This document shows, piece after piece, positions 17,635 to 26,800 of a stretch of 64,000 nucleotides of DNA. Numbering within the stretch: the stretch's first letter is position 1; each line of letters begins with the position of its first letter. The notes beneath the pieces are model-generated. The model saw only the letters and a program-made list of their open reading frames with translations, ran no database searches and had not been told where the DNA came from. The DNA lies in contig NZ_FNFP01000005.1 of assembly GCF_900100845.1 (NCBI RefSeq), positions 118,455 through 182,454 on the forward strand, in the 5' to 3' direction. Source of the DNA: Natronincola ferrireducens (GTDB taxonomy: Bacteria > Bacillota > Clostridia > Peptostreptococcales > Natronincolaceae). The position numbers and the translations under genes are program-made.

Positions 17635-18210
17635 TTAACAAGAAGAACAACAGCAGGAAGCTGTTTCGAAGGTTGTAAACATAGTTGTTTTTGCTTTACA
17701 TACTGGACAATCATCTTCTAACTCTCCAACCAATGTATAGCCACAGATATCACATACGTGAACAGTAGCTTCATCATAATCCTTGCCAGCATCTACAGCT
17801 TCCTTAGCAGCAGTAAATAGAGCTGCATGGGTCTTTTCTGCTTCTAGAGCGAATTGGAAGGAACGGATACTGCCTTTTTCAGCCTGCATATCAGCAACTG
17901 CTATAAAAGCAGGATACATTTGGGCTACTTCATAGTTTTCCCCATCAATTGCCCCTTGAAGATTTTCTGAGGTGTTGGTCATACCAAAACCTGCTCCAGC
18001 AGTAACTGAAGCTTCTCCAACTTCTTTTCTTAATTCTCTAAAATGATTTCCTGCGTGAACCTGTTCTGCGTAGGCTACAGCCTTAAAAAGATTTTGAACA
18101 TTTGGGAAGCCTTCTTTTTTCGCTGCTTCACCCCATTGTAAATATCGCATGTGAGCCATGCTTTCTCCACCAAAAGCGGATTTTAAATTGTCAGCTGTCA
18201 TTGGATTCAT
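17635..18210 (-). CDS. rbr: Rubrerythrin
   Basis: A cytoplasmic peroxide-reducing enzyme of anaerobes. The 191-residue product has a ferritin-like diiron part (AFGGESMAHMRYLQWGEAA with the first Glu ligand, AVAYAEQVHAGNHF, FQFALEAEKTHAALF) and a rubredoxin-like part with CDICGY and CPVC as the two CxxC iron-binding pairs. The start is the ATG whose complement is 18208-18210, preceded on the minus strand by AAGGAGGAG; an upstream in-frame ATG lacks such a site. The C terminus ends in CCCSSC, extra cysteines not needed for the rubredoxin site. It is monocistronic. Confidence 0.95.
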   Translation of the reverse strand: MNPMTADNLKSAFGGESMAHMRYLQWGEAAKKEGFPNVQNLFKAVAYAEQVHAGNHFRELRKEVGEASVTAGAGFGMTNTSENLQGAIDGENYEVAQMYPAFIAVADMQAEKGSIRSFQFALEAEKTHAALFTAAKEAVDAGKDYDEATVHVCDICGYTLVGELEDDCPVCKAKTTMFTTFETASCCCSSC

Positions 18211-18498
18211 TATAATCTCCTCCTTAAAATTAAATAATTTTATAACATACACATAAAAAGCTATGCAATAACTCCATAAGATGTTTACCCTGCTAGTTAC
18301 ATTTTAAACAATAACTATAAAAAATTCTAGCATAAATTTATAAATATCCTAGTTACTTTAGAGATGTGAAAATTTCTAATAATCTATAGAATAATAGGGC
18401 AAAATTTTTTAAAGGGAAAAACAAAGCTTTTAGAAGGAAAGTGAAAAATAAAATAGAATGTTATCTCTATATTAAGATTAAAGGTTTGGAGGTTAAGC

Positions 18499-19461
18499 AT
18501 GTTTATTAAACAGTTAAAGGATATTAATAAAAGCCTTTTGAACGAAACAATAGAAGCAGTGGTTCTCTTATCACAGATAAATGTAAAAACTACGAAAACC
18601 GATAAAAAATATGCTGATATGGTAATTCAGGATGTATCAAAGGTGATGGAGGCCAAATACTGGGATTATGAAGAAAATGAGGAAAAAATAAAGGGGTTTG
18701 GTAACAATCCAATTGTACAAATTCAAGGGATCGTAGGAGAATATAATGGTCAATTGCAACTTACCATTAGAAGTCTAGAAAAAGTAGACAGTGACAAAGT
18801 TACTATAAAGGATTTTATTCCAGCCAGCACCATAGATTTCAACAGTATGGAAAAGGCACTAAAGCAGTTTTACGACAAAATTGAGAAGCCACATCTTAGA
18901 GAACTTCTAGATAAGATGATTTTTTCAGAGGAGTTTTATCAAGATTTTTGTACCCATCATGCTGCTAAAAAGGTACATCATAATTTTTACCATGGACTTT
19001 TACAACATACTTTAGAGGTTTTAAAATTTGTCTACACAGTAGCTATAACAAAAAAGCTTCCTCAGCATCGAATAGATCGTCTCATTGTAATGACAATGCT
19101 CCATGACTGGGGAAAAATGCTGGAGTATAAAGAGCTTCCTGAATTGGGATTAACAGAAGAGGGGATGATGATAGGACACATTGTGCTAAGCGCCCATTAC
19201 ACTATGAATAAAATAAAGGAAATCCATAATTTTCCTGAAGAAGATAAATTAGTGATTATAAACGGTATACTGGGACATCATGGGAGTCTAGAATTTGGAT
19301 CTCCTGTTTTGCCTAAGACAGTGGAAGCACAAATTCTACATGCTGGGGATAAAATGTCGGGAGACATTGAAAGTATTTTAGCTTTTATGAAGGAAGATAC
19401 AGAAGAAGAGACCTTCACAAAGAAATTGTGGAATATGGGAACTGAATACTATAAAAAATAG
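18499..19461 (+). CDS. yhaM: YhaM-like 3'-5' exoribonuclease (OB fold plus HD domain)
   Basis: A 320-residue protein with an N-terminal nucleic-acid-binding part (about residues 10-110, with ADMVIQDVSKVMEAKYWD) and an HD phosphohydrolase domain: YHGLLQHTLEV, MLHDWGK with the HD pair, MIGHIVL, GILGHHGSLEFGSP and EAQILHAGDKMSGD. This is the YhaM/CvfD pattern, involved in RNA or single-stranded DNA 3' trimming. The ATG follows TTGGAGG. A short terminator sits directly at the stop. The 240 bases upstream are AT-rich with no other gene. Confidence 0.85.
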   Translation: MFIKQLKDINKSLLNETIEAVVLLSQINVKTTKTDKKYADMVIQDVSKVMEAKYWDYEENEEKIKGFGNNPIVQIQGIVGEYNGQLQLTIRSLEKVDSDKVTIKDFIPASTIDFNSMEKALKQFYDKIEKPHLRELLDKMIFSEEFYQDFCTHHAAKKVHHNFYHGLLQHTLEVLKFVYTVAITKKLPQHRIDRLIVMTMLHDWGKMLEYKELPELGLTEEGMMIGHIVLSAHYTMNKIKEIHNFPEEDKLVIINGILGHHGSLEFGSPVLPKTVEAQILHAGDKMSGDIESILAFMKEDTEEETFTKKLWNMGTEYYKK

Positions 19462-19487
19462 AGAAGGTTGATTCCTTCTCTATTTTT
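19460..19487 (+). terminator. Terminator of the YhaM-like gene
   Basis: AGAGAAGG (19460-19467) pairs with CCTTCTCT (19474-19481), followed by ATTTTTAT. It overlaps the stop codon. Confidence 0.75.
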
Positions 19488-19498
19488 ATAAAAAACAT

Positions 19499-19675
19499 TT
19501 AGTGATTTTCCCGATGCTCTACTAAATCTATAGCACCTAAAACCACATGGGCTAATCCAAATCCTATAATGCCAGCGGAGATCAAGGGCTGAATATTTTT
19601 TCTTTGCATCATAGTACCGGTGGCTGTAACAGCTGTACCTAAAACAGTTGGGATTAAGCCTTCTTGAATTTTCAT
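19499..19675 (-). CDS. Small membrane protein (58 residues), unknown function
   Basis: I do not recognise a family. The minus-strand frame begins with ATG (complement at 19673-19675) behind a good AAGGAGGG and encodes MKIQEGLIPTVLG, a short polar MMQRKNIQP stretch and a second hydrophobic segment (LISAGIIGFGLAHVVLGAI) before ENH at the C terminus. Two short hydrophobic segments suggest a small hairpin in the membrane. An overlapping longer minus-strand frame without ribosome binding site is judged spurious. It converges on the YhaM-like gene. Confidence 0.7.
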   Translation of the reverse strand: MKIQEGLIPTVLGTAVTATGTMMQRKNIQPLISAGIIGFGLAHVVLGAIDLVEHRENH

Positions 19676-20020
19676 ACAATCCCTCCTTGTTTAAATTGAT
19701 TAGCAATATTAGTATGCTGCTAAGGGAAATAAAATATGTTGTATTTAAAAAGCAACATAGGTATAAAATAACTTCTTTTAATAAAATTACAAAAATATGG
19801 CTATAAGAATATTGAAAATTAATGAATCCAATAGAAGTGAAAAAATATTGTAAAATTACAAAGAATTAACAGGATAAATATTAGAAAAATAAATTCAGTT
19901 ATTCAAATCAAATATTGGTATTCCATACAAAAAACAACTTTGTAACAGATACAAAATAAATTCAAAATATTTTTAACTTTTTAAAAGAAGGAATTATTTA
20001 AAAAATATAGAATAGTATTA

Positions 20021-20071
20021 CAGTGGACTGAGATAGTCCATAAAGCTGAAGTTAAATTCCACAGACTATCT
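20021..20071 (+). ncRNA. Candidate structured leader with competing pairings
   Basis: GTGGA (20023-20027) can pair with TCCAC (20058-20062), while AGATAGTC (20031-20038) inside that loop can pair with GACTATCT (20064-20071) outside it, a pseudoknot layout. Alternatively GGACT (20025-20029) pairs locally with AGTCC (20035-20039). It lies about 130 bases before the second TAXI receptor. It matches no riboswitch class I know; chance is possible. Confidence 0.3.
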
Positions 20072-20118
20072 TAATTGTAGCGATTTCAATTCAGAAGAAA
20101 AATCAGCTTATTTTAGTT

Positions 20119-20168
20119 AAAGGGGAGTATGTCTTTACAAGATGCGGTTTAGAGACATATTATCCTTT
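20119..20168 (+). promoter_or_regulatory. Leader hairpin before second TAXI receptor
   Basis: AAAGG (20119) and TATGTCT (20128) pair with AGACATA (20153) and CCTTT (20164) around a four-base internal loop. It lies 30 bases ahead of the start codon. The stretch 19707-20020 shows no gene. Confidence 0.35.
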
Positions 20169-20197
20169 AAAATAAAAATAAAGGGGGATATTATTTT

Positions 20198-21217
20198 ATG
20201 AAGAAAAGAAGTTTGCTACTTATGGTAGCACTAGTGTTAATTTTAAGTCTTGTAGTAGTGGGCTGCGGTGGTGGTGGTGCTACTGGTGGTGATGCCGGTG
20301 AAAGTGGTGAAGCTGAAGCTCCACGTCGTACACAAGAGTTATTGTTGGCTACTGGAGGTACTGCAGGTACATATTACCCATTGGGTGCAGCTATAGCTAA
20401 CGTATGGAATGAGAATGTTGAAGGTATTAATGTAACAATTCAACCAACAGGAGCTTCAGTTGAAAATATTAGACTTCTTAACTCAGGAGACGCTGATCTT
20501 GTTATGGCTATGAACAATATTGCTGATGATGCATGGAAGGGTGTAGGCTCCTTTGATGGTCAAGTAATTCAAAGCTTTAGGGCAGTAGGCGTTATTTATC
20601 CAGAGATTATTCAGGGAGTTGGATTAGTTGAAAAAGGAGTTTTAACAGTAGAAGATCAAAAAGGTAAAACCGTAGCTGGTGGTCCTCCAGGAAGTGGTAC
20701 AGCTGCTACAACACCCCATATTTTTAGGGCCTATGGTTTAGAGGATAATGATATGACGATTGTTAATGATACCTTTGGAGATGCTGTTGATAAAATGAAG
20801 GATGGACACCTTGATGCAGCTTGGAACGTACTAGGTGCTCCTGCATCTGCTATCGTAGATCTATTAACAACAAAGGAAATCGCTTTTCTGGAAATTAAAG
20901 GAGAGGCATTACAACAACTACAAAGTGAATTCCCACTGGTTGCACCCCATGTTATTCCTGCTGGAACCTACAACTACAGAGGTAATGATTATCCAGAAAT
21001 TAACACAATCGCATTACAAGCAGTGCTTTATGCAAGAGATGACATGGATGAAGACTTAGTTTACGAATTAACAAAAAATATGTATGAGAAAAATTCTGAC
21101 ATAGCAAGATCCCATGCAACTGGAGAGCAAATTCAATTACAAAATGCTCTAAATGGGATCACAACAGATTTGCATCCAGGAGCTATCAAGTACTACAAGG
21201 AGCAAGGTTTAATGTAA
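20198..21217 (+). CDS. TAXI-type TRAP substrate-binding lipoprotein (second)
   Basis: A 339-residue TAXI receptor. It has a lipoprotein signal (MKKRSLLLMVALVLI, then VVVGC lipobox), a glycine-rich linker, LLATGGTAGTYYPLGAAIANV at the start of the mature fold, GKTVAGGPPGSGTAA and HPGAIKYYKEQGLM at the end. It shares the C-terminal HPGAxKYYKExGLM with the receptor at 13304 but differs in the ligand region, so the two systems probably take different solutes. The ATG follows AAAGGGGG. It heads an operon with a DUF1850 protein and a fused permease. Confidence 0.93.
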   Translation: MKKRSLLLMVALVLILSLVVVGCGGGGATGGDAGESGEAEAPRRTQELLLATGGTAGTYYPLGAAIANVWNENVEGINVTIQPTGASVENIRLLNSGDADLVMAMNNIADDAWKGVGSFDGQVIQSFRAVGVIYPEIIQGVGLVEKGVLTVEDQKGKTVAGGPPGSGTAATTPHIFRAYGLEDNDMTIVNDTFGDAVDKMKDGHLDAAWNVLGAPASAIVDLLTTKEIAFLEIKGEALQQLQSEFPLVAPHVIPAGTYNYRGNDYPEINTIALQAVLYARDDMDEDLVYELTKNMYEKNSDIARSHATGEQIQLQNALNGITTDLHPGAIKYYKEQGLM

Positions 21218-21238
21218 GGTATTCAAAAGAATAAGCAT

Positions 21239-21268
21239 GAGCCGAGCATACTATGCCCGGCTCAATTT
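21239..21268 (+). terminator. Intercistronic stem-loop, second TAXI receptor/DUF1850
   Basis: GAGCCGAGCA (21239) pairs with TGCCCGGCTC (to 21263) with one mismatch around TACTA, followed by AATTTT. It probably acts as a partial terminator that favours receptor mRNA. Confidence 0.6.
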
Positions 21269-21282
21269 TGGAGTAGGACAAG

Positions 21283-21804
21283 ATGAAAAAAAATTTTTAT
21301 TTCAACAGAGCTATAATACTATTAATTATCCTACTATTATTTTATCCTATAACCATATTACAAGTGATAGATGGTGGAGATAGAAACAATATTTTATTCG
21401 TAACACCTGTAAAAAAACAGGATCAATTTAGTATCCAATGGATTCACTCTGTTACTAAACAGCCTGTTATTGAAACCTATGAAATCTATTCTGATTTAAC
21501 AATTGGTATATATGAAATGCTCTTTAATGAAAACGGTCCCAACCTCCCCCATGGACCAGAGGGTGGAACAAAATGGGAAATTAAAGACGGTATGTTCCGT
21601 GTATACAACTATAATCTTGTTTTTGACGAGGTTCCCGTAAGAATAGGAGAGGTTATTGCTAATCATACATTAATTTATAAAGATCATGTTGTAGAACTGA
21701 AGGATATCAGTAGGCCAGGGGGATTTGTTAGAATTGGCGCAAATAAAACTCCCCTTATGAAATACTTATACAAGGAGGTTAGACTGTGGCTAAAGATAAA
21801 ATAA
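21283..21804 (+). CDS. DUF1850 protein of TAXI TRAP operon
   Basis: A 173-residue protein with an N-terminal membrane anchor (about residues 10-28) and an outward-facing DUF1850 domain: FSIQWIHSVTKQPVIETYEI is the family signature and LPHGPEGGTKWEI a second conserved patch. DUF1850 genes commonly sit beside TAXI TRAP genes, but their role is not established. The gene overlaps the start of the permease by 19 bases, which suggests translational coupling. Confidence 0.85.
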   Translation: MKKNFYFNRAIILLIILLLFYPITILQVIDGGDRNNILFVTPVKKQDQFSIQWIHSVTKQPVIETYEIYSDLTIGIYEMLFNENGPNLPHGPEGGTKWEIKDGMFRVYNYNLVFDEVPVRIGEVIANHTLIYKDHVVELKDISRPGGFVRIGANKTPLMKYLYKEVRLWLKIK

Positions 21805-23744
21805 GCTTAACACCTGAACTAGATGAGGAAAAACAAGCAGAGCTTATGGCTAAGTACGATAGAGAGTTTACCTACAGAAGACTAAAAGGAATTATGGCAA
21901 AGGTTGTTTCTATTGTAGCCATAGTATGGGCATTGGTACAACTCCGGACTGCAGCCCTTGGTGTATTTCCAACCACCATACAAAGGGGACAGCACGTAGG
22001 ATTTGCACTTTTTTTGGTATTTCTTCTCTACCCCATGAGAAAGTCTAATAGAAGTGATAAAATTGCTTGGTACGATTTTATATGTGCGGGTCTTTCGATT
22101 GTAGTAGCGGCATATCATATTATTTATTATCAGCCTATTATCCATAGGGCTGGGGCTTATACTACTGCCGATATAACGATATCTATTATAGCAGTATTAT
22201 TGGTTATTGAGGCTACAAGAAGGGTTGCTGGACCAGTATTGGTTTCAGTAGCATCATTTTTCTTAATATATGCTTACTTTGGACAAATGTTTCCAGGATT
22301 TTTATCCCACAGGGGATATGCCATACCTAGGATTGCCACCTATATGTGGATGTCTACAGAGGCTGTTTTAGGTATTCCTGTAGGAGTATCATCAACATTT
22401 ATTTTCCTATTCCTAGTCTTTGCAACCTTCCTAAAGAAGACTGGGATTGGTGACTGGTTAACGGACTTGGCCATGGGGGTGGCTGGGGGTGCTACTGGAG
22501 GTCCTGCTAAGGCAGCTGTTATTGCCAGTGCCTGTCAGGGAACCATATCAGGAAGCTCTGTTGCCAATACCGTTGGTACAGGCTCTGTAACTATACCATT
22601 AATGAAAAGTATCGGTTACCGTAGTGAATTTGCAGCAGCTACTGAAGCAGCAGCATCTACTGGGGGACAGTTGATGCCACCTATTATGGGGGCAGCTGCC
22701 TTCATCATGACAGAATTTACTGGCTTGCCCTACAGTGTTATTGCTTTATCAGCAGCGATTCCTGCTTTATTATATTTTACAGGTATTTTTATTATGATCC
22801 ACCTAGAGGCTAAAAAACAGGGTCTTAGGGGGTTAAAACGTAGCGAATTACCAAATCCTTTAAAATTAATAAAGGAAAAATGGTTCTTGGCTTTACCTAT
22901 CGTAGTCATTGTTGTGCTTTTAGTACAGGGTAGAACCCCCATGAGGGCAGCATTATTTGCTATTGGTAGTGCTATTCTTGTATCCTATATTAGAAAAGAT
23001 ACAAGATTAAAGATTAAAGATATATTTGATGGTTTAGAGGAGGGTGCTAGAACAGCACTGCCAGTTGCTATGGCCTGTGCTACAGCTGGTATTATTGTAG
23101 GTATTGTTACCCTAACAGGTTTAGGGGTTAAATTCTCCAACGGTATTTTATTTTTATCCGGTGGTAATATGTACTTAGCCATGTTATTTACCATGTTTGC
23201 CTCTATTCTTTTAGGTATGGGGATGCCTACAACAGCCAATTATATCGTTCAGGCAACCATTGCTGCTCCTGTATTGGTTGAATTAGGGGTACCGATTATC
23301 GCAGCCCATTTATTTGTATTCTACTTTGGTATTGTTGCCGATATTACACCACCAGTTGCTTTGGCAGCCTTTGCAGGGTCAGGTATTGCTGGGTCTAATC
23401 CCTTTAAGACAGGGGTACAGGCTTCTAAACTGGCCTTTGCAGCCTATTTAGTACCCTACATTTTTGCAACCAATCCGGAGCTGGTATTGGTAGATACCAA
23501 TGCAATCGAATTAATTATGGCCTTGGCAACAGCCCTAATCGGCATGTATGCCTTGGGTGGGGCGGTAAGCGGTTATTTAAAGACTACAGCTAGGGCATGG
23601 GAAAGACTTATCCTGGCAGTGGGGGGTATTATGCTGGTAAACCCAAGTGGGTGGACCAATGGGATAGGAATTGCCTTGACGGTAGCAATTTTTGCTTTAC
23701 AAACAATCCGTTCTAAAAAAGAAACTGAAACTGTTGAAGTTTAA
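21786..23744 (+). CDS. TRAP transporter fused 4TM/12TM permease (second)
   Basis: A 652-residue fused DctQ-DctM permease. After a polar N terminus come four helices and then the 12-helix part with VIEATRRVAGPVL, FIFLFLVFATFLKKTG, GGPAKAAVIASACQGTISGSS, GGQLMPPIMGAAAFIMT, MGMPTTANYIV and ITPPVALAAFAGSGIAG. The start is GTG at 21786, behind AAGGAGG inside the DUF1850 gene. It is paralogous to the permease at 14428. A terminator follows. Confidence 0.93.
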   Translation: MAKDKISLTPELDEEKQAELMAKYDREFTYRRLKGIMAKVVSIVAIVWALVQLRTAALGVFPTTIQRGQHVGFALFLVFLLYPMRKSNRSDKIAWYDFICAGLSIVVAAYHIIYYQPIIHRAGAYTTADITISIIAVLLVIEATRRVAGPVLVSVASFFLIYAYFGQMFPGFLSHRGYAIPRIATYMWMSTEAVLGIPVGVSSTFIFLFLVFATFLKKTGIGDWLTDLAMGVAGGATGGPAKAAVIASACQGTISGSSVANTVGTGSVTIPLMKSIGYRSEFAAATEAAASTGGQLMPPIMGAAAFIMTEFTGLPYSVIALSAAIPALLYFTGIFIMIHLEAKKQGLRGLKRSELPNPLKLIKEKWFLALPIVVIVVLLVQGRTPMRAALFAIGSAILVSYIRKDTRLKIKDIFDGLEEGARTALPVAMACATAGIIVGIVTLTGLGVKFSNGILFLSGGNMYLAMLFTMFASILLGMGMPTTANYIVQATIAAPVLVELGVPIIAAHLFVFYFGIVADITPPVALAAFAGSGIAGSNPFKTGVQASKLAFAAYLVPYIFATNPELVLVDTNAIELIMALATALIGMYALGGAVSGYLKTTARAWERLILAVGGIMLVNPSGWTNGIGIALTVAIFALQTIRSKKETETVEV

Positions 23745-23758
23745 TAAAATGATGATGA

Positions 23759-23788
23759 ACAACCTCTACTTTGCTAGGGGTTGTTTTT
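23759..23788 (+). terminator. Terminator of second TAXI operon
   Basis: ACAACCTCTA (23759-23768) pairs with TAGGGGTTGT (23775-23784) with one G-U, followed by a T-run. Confidence 0.85.
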
Positions 23789-23855
23789 ATGTTTTTGGGG
23801 ATAATCCAGTATGCTATAATAGGATTATGACCATATTCATAGAAAATGAGGTGAA

Positions 23856-26800
23856 ATGATGGGTATAACCTATATAACTGGAAGGGCAGGGGCAGGTAAA
23901 AGTCACTATGTGCTGTCCGCCATAAAGGAACGGATTCAAGAGGGACAAGAACACCCTCTATTTCTAATGGTGCCAGAGCAATTCACCCTACAGGCCGAGA
24001 GGGACTTAATTGAAAAGCAACAATTGGATGGCATCATGGGGGCAGAGGTCTTGAGTTTTACTAGACTTGCCCACAGGGTTTTTCATGAAGTAGGGGGATT
24101 GACAAAGACACCTATCAATGACATAGGGAAAACCATGATTATTAAAAGAATTCTAGATGAATATAAAGAGGACTTAAAAATTTACAAAACCACAGCTAAA
24201 CAAGAGGGATTTGTAGGGAAGATAAATGATATGATTTGTGAATTAAAACAGCAGGAAATTACTGCTATTGATCTAAATATGGTGATGGAAGATTTAGAAG
24301 AAGAAAGTATCTTAAAGATGAAGCTGGATGATATTATTTTGATTTATGATAAATTTAATAGCTATTTAGAAAATCGCTATGTGGATAATGAAGATCATAT
24401 CAATCTCCTAATTGAAAGCATTGAAACCTCAAATTTTTTAGAAAATGCCGAGGTTTGGATTGATGGGTTTCATACCTTTACTCCTCAAACCTTCAGGGTT
24501 ATAGAAAAGCTTTTATTAAAGGTGAGGGAGGTATATATAACCTTTACGATGGAGTTAAAGGGAAAGGAATGGGATAAAAATCTTTTTCATGTTTCTCAAA
24601 ATACTTATTTAAAGATAAAAAAAATGGTGGAAGGATTAGGGGTTGACGAAAAAATTATTAATCTTGATTTACACAGAAGGGAAGATCTGGGCCAGAAGAA
24701 AGAAATTAAACACATCGAAGAGGAGTTTTTCCGCTACCCCTATAGACAGTTTACAGAGGAGGTTGAAAATTTAAAGATTTTCGCTGCTGCTAATCCTCAA
24801 GCAGAGATTGAACACACTGCAGCAGAAATTATTGCCTTGATCAGGGATAGAGGTTATAGATTTAGAGATATTGCTTTGGTATCAGGGGACTTTGAAGGAT
24901 ATGGAAGCACCATAAAAAGGGTATTTGAAGAGTATGGAATTCCCTATTTTATGGACCAAAAACGCAGCATTATGAATAATCCTATCATTGAGTTTGTTTT
25001 AGCTGCAATAGAAACAGGACTTAAAAATTATTCCTATAAAGAAATGTTTCGATTTATAAAAACTGGCCTTACAGGTTTGACGAAGGATGAAGAAGAGGTA
25101 TTGGAGAATTACGTTCTTCAATATGGGATTAAAGGAAAGCTATGGTTGGAGGACTTTTATAAAGGAATAGAGGGAAACCAACTTCATCAAGTAAATGATA
25201 TTAGACAAAGGGTGATAACCCCTCTAAACACCTTCCATAAGAAAATTAGACAAAGGAAAAGTCCTAGGGGAATAACAAAGGCCCTATTTGAATTTCTGCA
25301 GGAAATGAAGATTGAGGAAAAGCTAGAAAATTGGATTGAAGCCCTAAAGGATGAGGGTAGATTTGATTATGCCAATGAAAACACGCAAATTTGGAATACG
25401 GTTTTAGAAATTTTTGATCAAATCTATGAAATCCTAGAAAACGAAAAGATTTCTCTAAAGGAATACTATAGAATCCTAGAATCAGGTTTTGCCGCCTGTG
25501 AAATAGGTGTTATTCCTTCAACCATCGACCAAGTACTGGTGGGTAACATAGACCGCTCAAGAAGTCATGATATTAAGGCTTTATTTGTGGTGGGGGGAAA
25601 TGATGGAATTTTACCTTCTCTACAGAATGATGAAGGAATTCTGCTGGAGCATGAACGACAATCCCTAGAAAATTCTGGTTTAGAGTTGGTGGAAAGGGGA
25701 GAAACAAGACTTTATCAGGAAAATTTTTCTATTTATTCTGCCTTCTCGAAGCCCAAAGAGTATCTGTGGGTGAGTTTTTCCCTAGGAGATGAGGAAGGAA
25801 AAGCAAAACGCCCTTCTATTTTAATAGATCGTTTTAAAAAGCTTTTTCCTAAATTGAGAATTGAAGGAGATTTAATGAAAGGAATAGAAAATCAACTACA
25901 TTTAGTGGCAACACCCGATAGCACATTTAAACATCTAACAGAGAATCTGAGATTGTTTATAGATAGCAAGCCCATGGAATCCCTTTGGTGGGATATTTAT
26001 GATTGGTATTATCATCAACCTCAATGGCAGGATAAGAGGAGACTCATGATAGAAGGACTCTTCCATGAAAATCAAGTAAAATATGTGGATAAAGGAAGAA
26101 TAAGAAATCTATATGATACCCCTATCAAAACCAGTGTTTCAAGGTTAGAAGCCTTTGCAAATTGTCCTTTCTCCCATTTTGTAACCTATGGACTACGACC
26201 CAAGGAGAGAAAGGAATATGCTATAAGAACACCAGATATAGGGAAGCTATTCCACGACTCTGTTGACAAGTTTGCTGAAAAAACAAAGGAGAAAGCTATA
26301 AATTGGAGAGATATTCATAAGGAGGAAAGTGATCGACTGGTGGAGGAGATTATGGAACAGTTGACCCAGGATTTTGAGCATGGGGTAATGCTGAGTACCC
26401 ACCGTTATAAATACCTGGTGAATCGTTTAACCCGGATTAGTAAGAAGGCGTTATGGACGATAATAGAACACATGAAAAACGGCGATTTTGAGGTTCATGG
26501 CCATGAGATAGCCTTTGGAGAAGGAAGAACCCTCCCTAGTATTGTTATACAGCTGGAGGATGGAGAAAAAATTACGTTAGAGGGAAGAATTGATAGAATT
26601 GATATCCTACAGGAGGAAGATATTAACTATTTTAAGGTAATTGATTATAAATCCAGTAATAAAAAGTTTAGTTTATCCGATGTATATTATGGCTTTCAGC
26701 TTCAATTGATTGTTTATTTAGATGCAGTGATGGCCCTAGAGGATAGATGGAAAAAGAAAAAAAATCATCCTGCTGGAGTATTTTACTTTAAAATAGATGA

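Noticed and set aside
19449..19706. 85-residue minus-strand frame
   Set aside because: Cys/Arg/Tyr-rich with no ribosome binding site; it overlaps a better 58-residue frame at 19499-19675.
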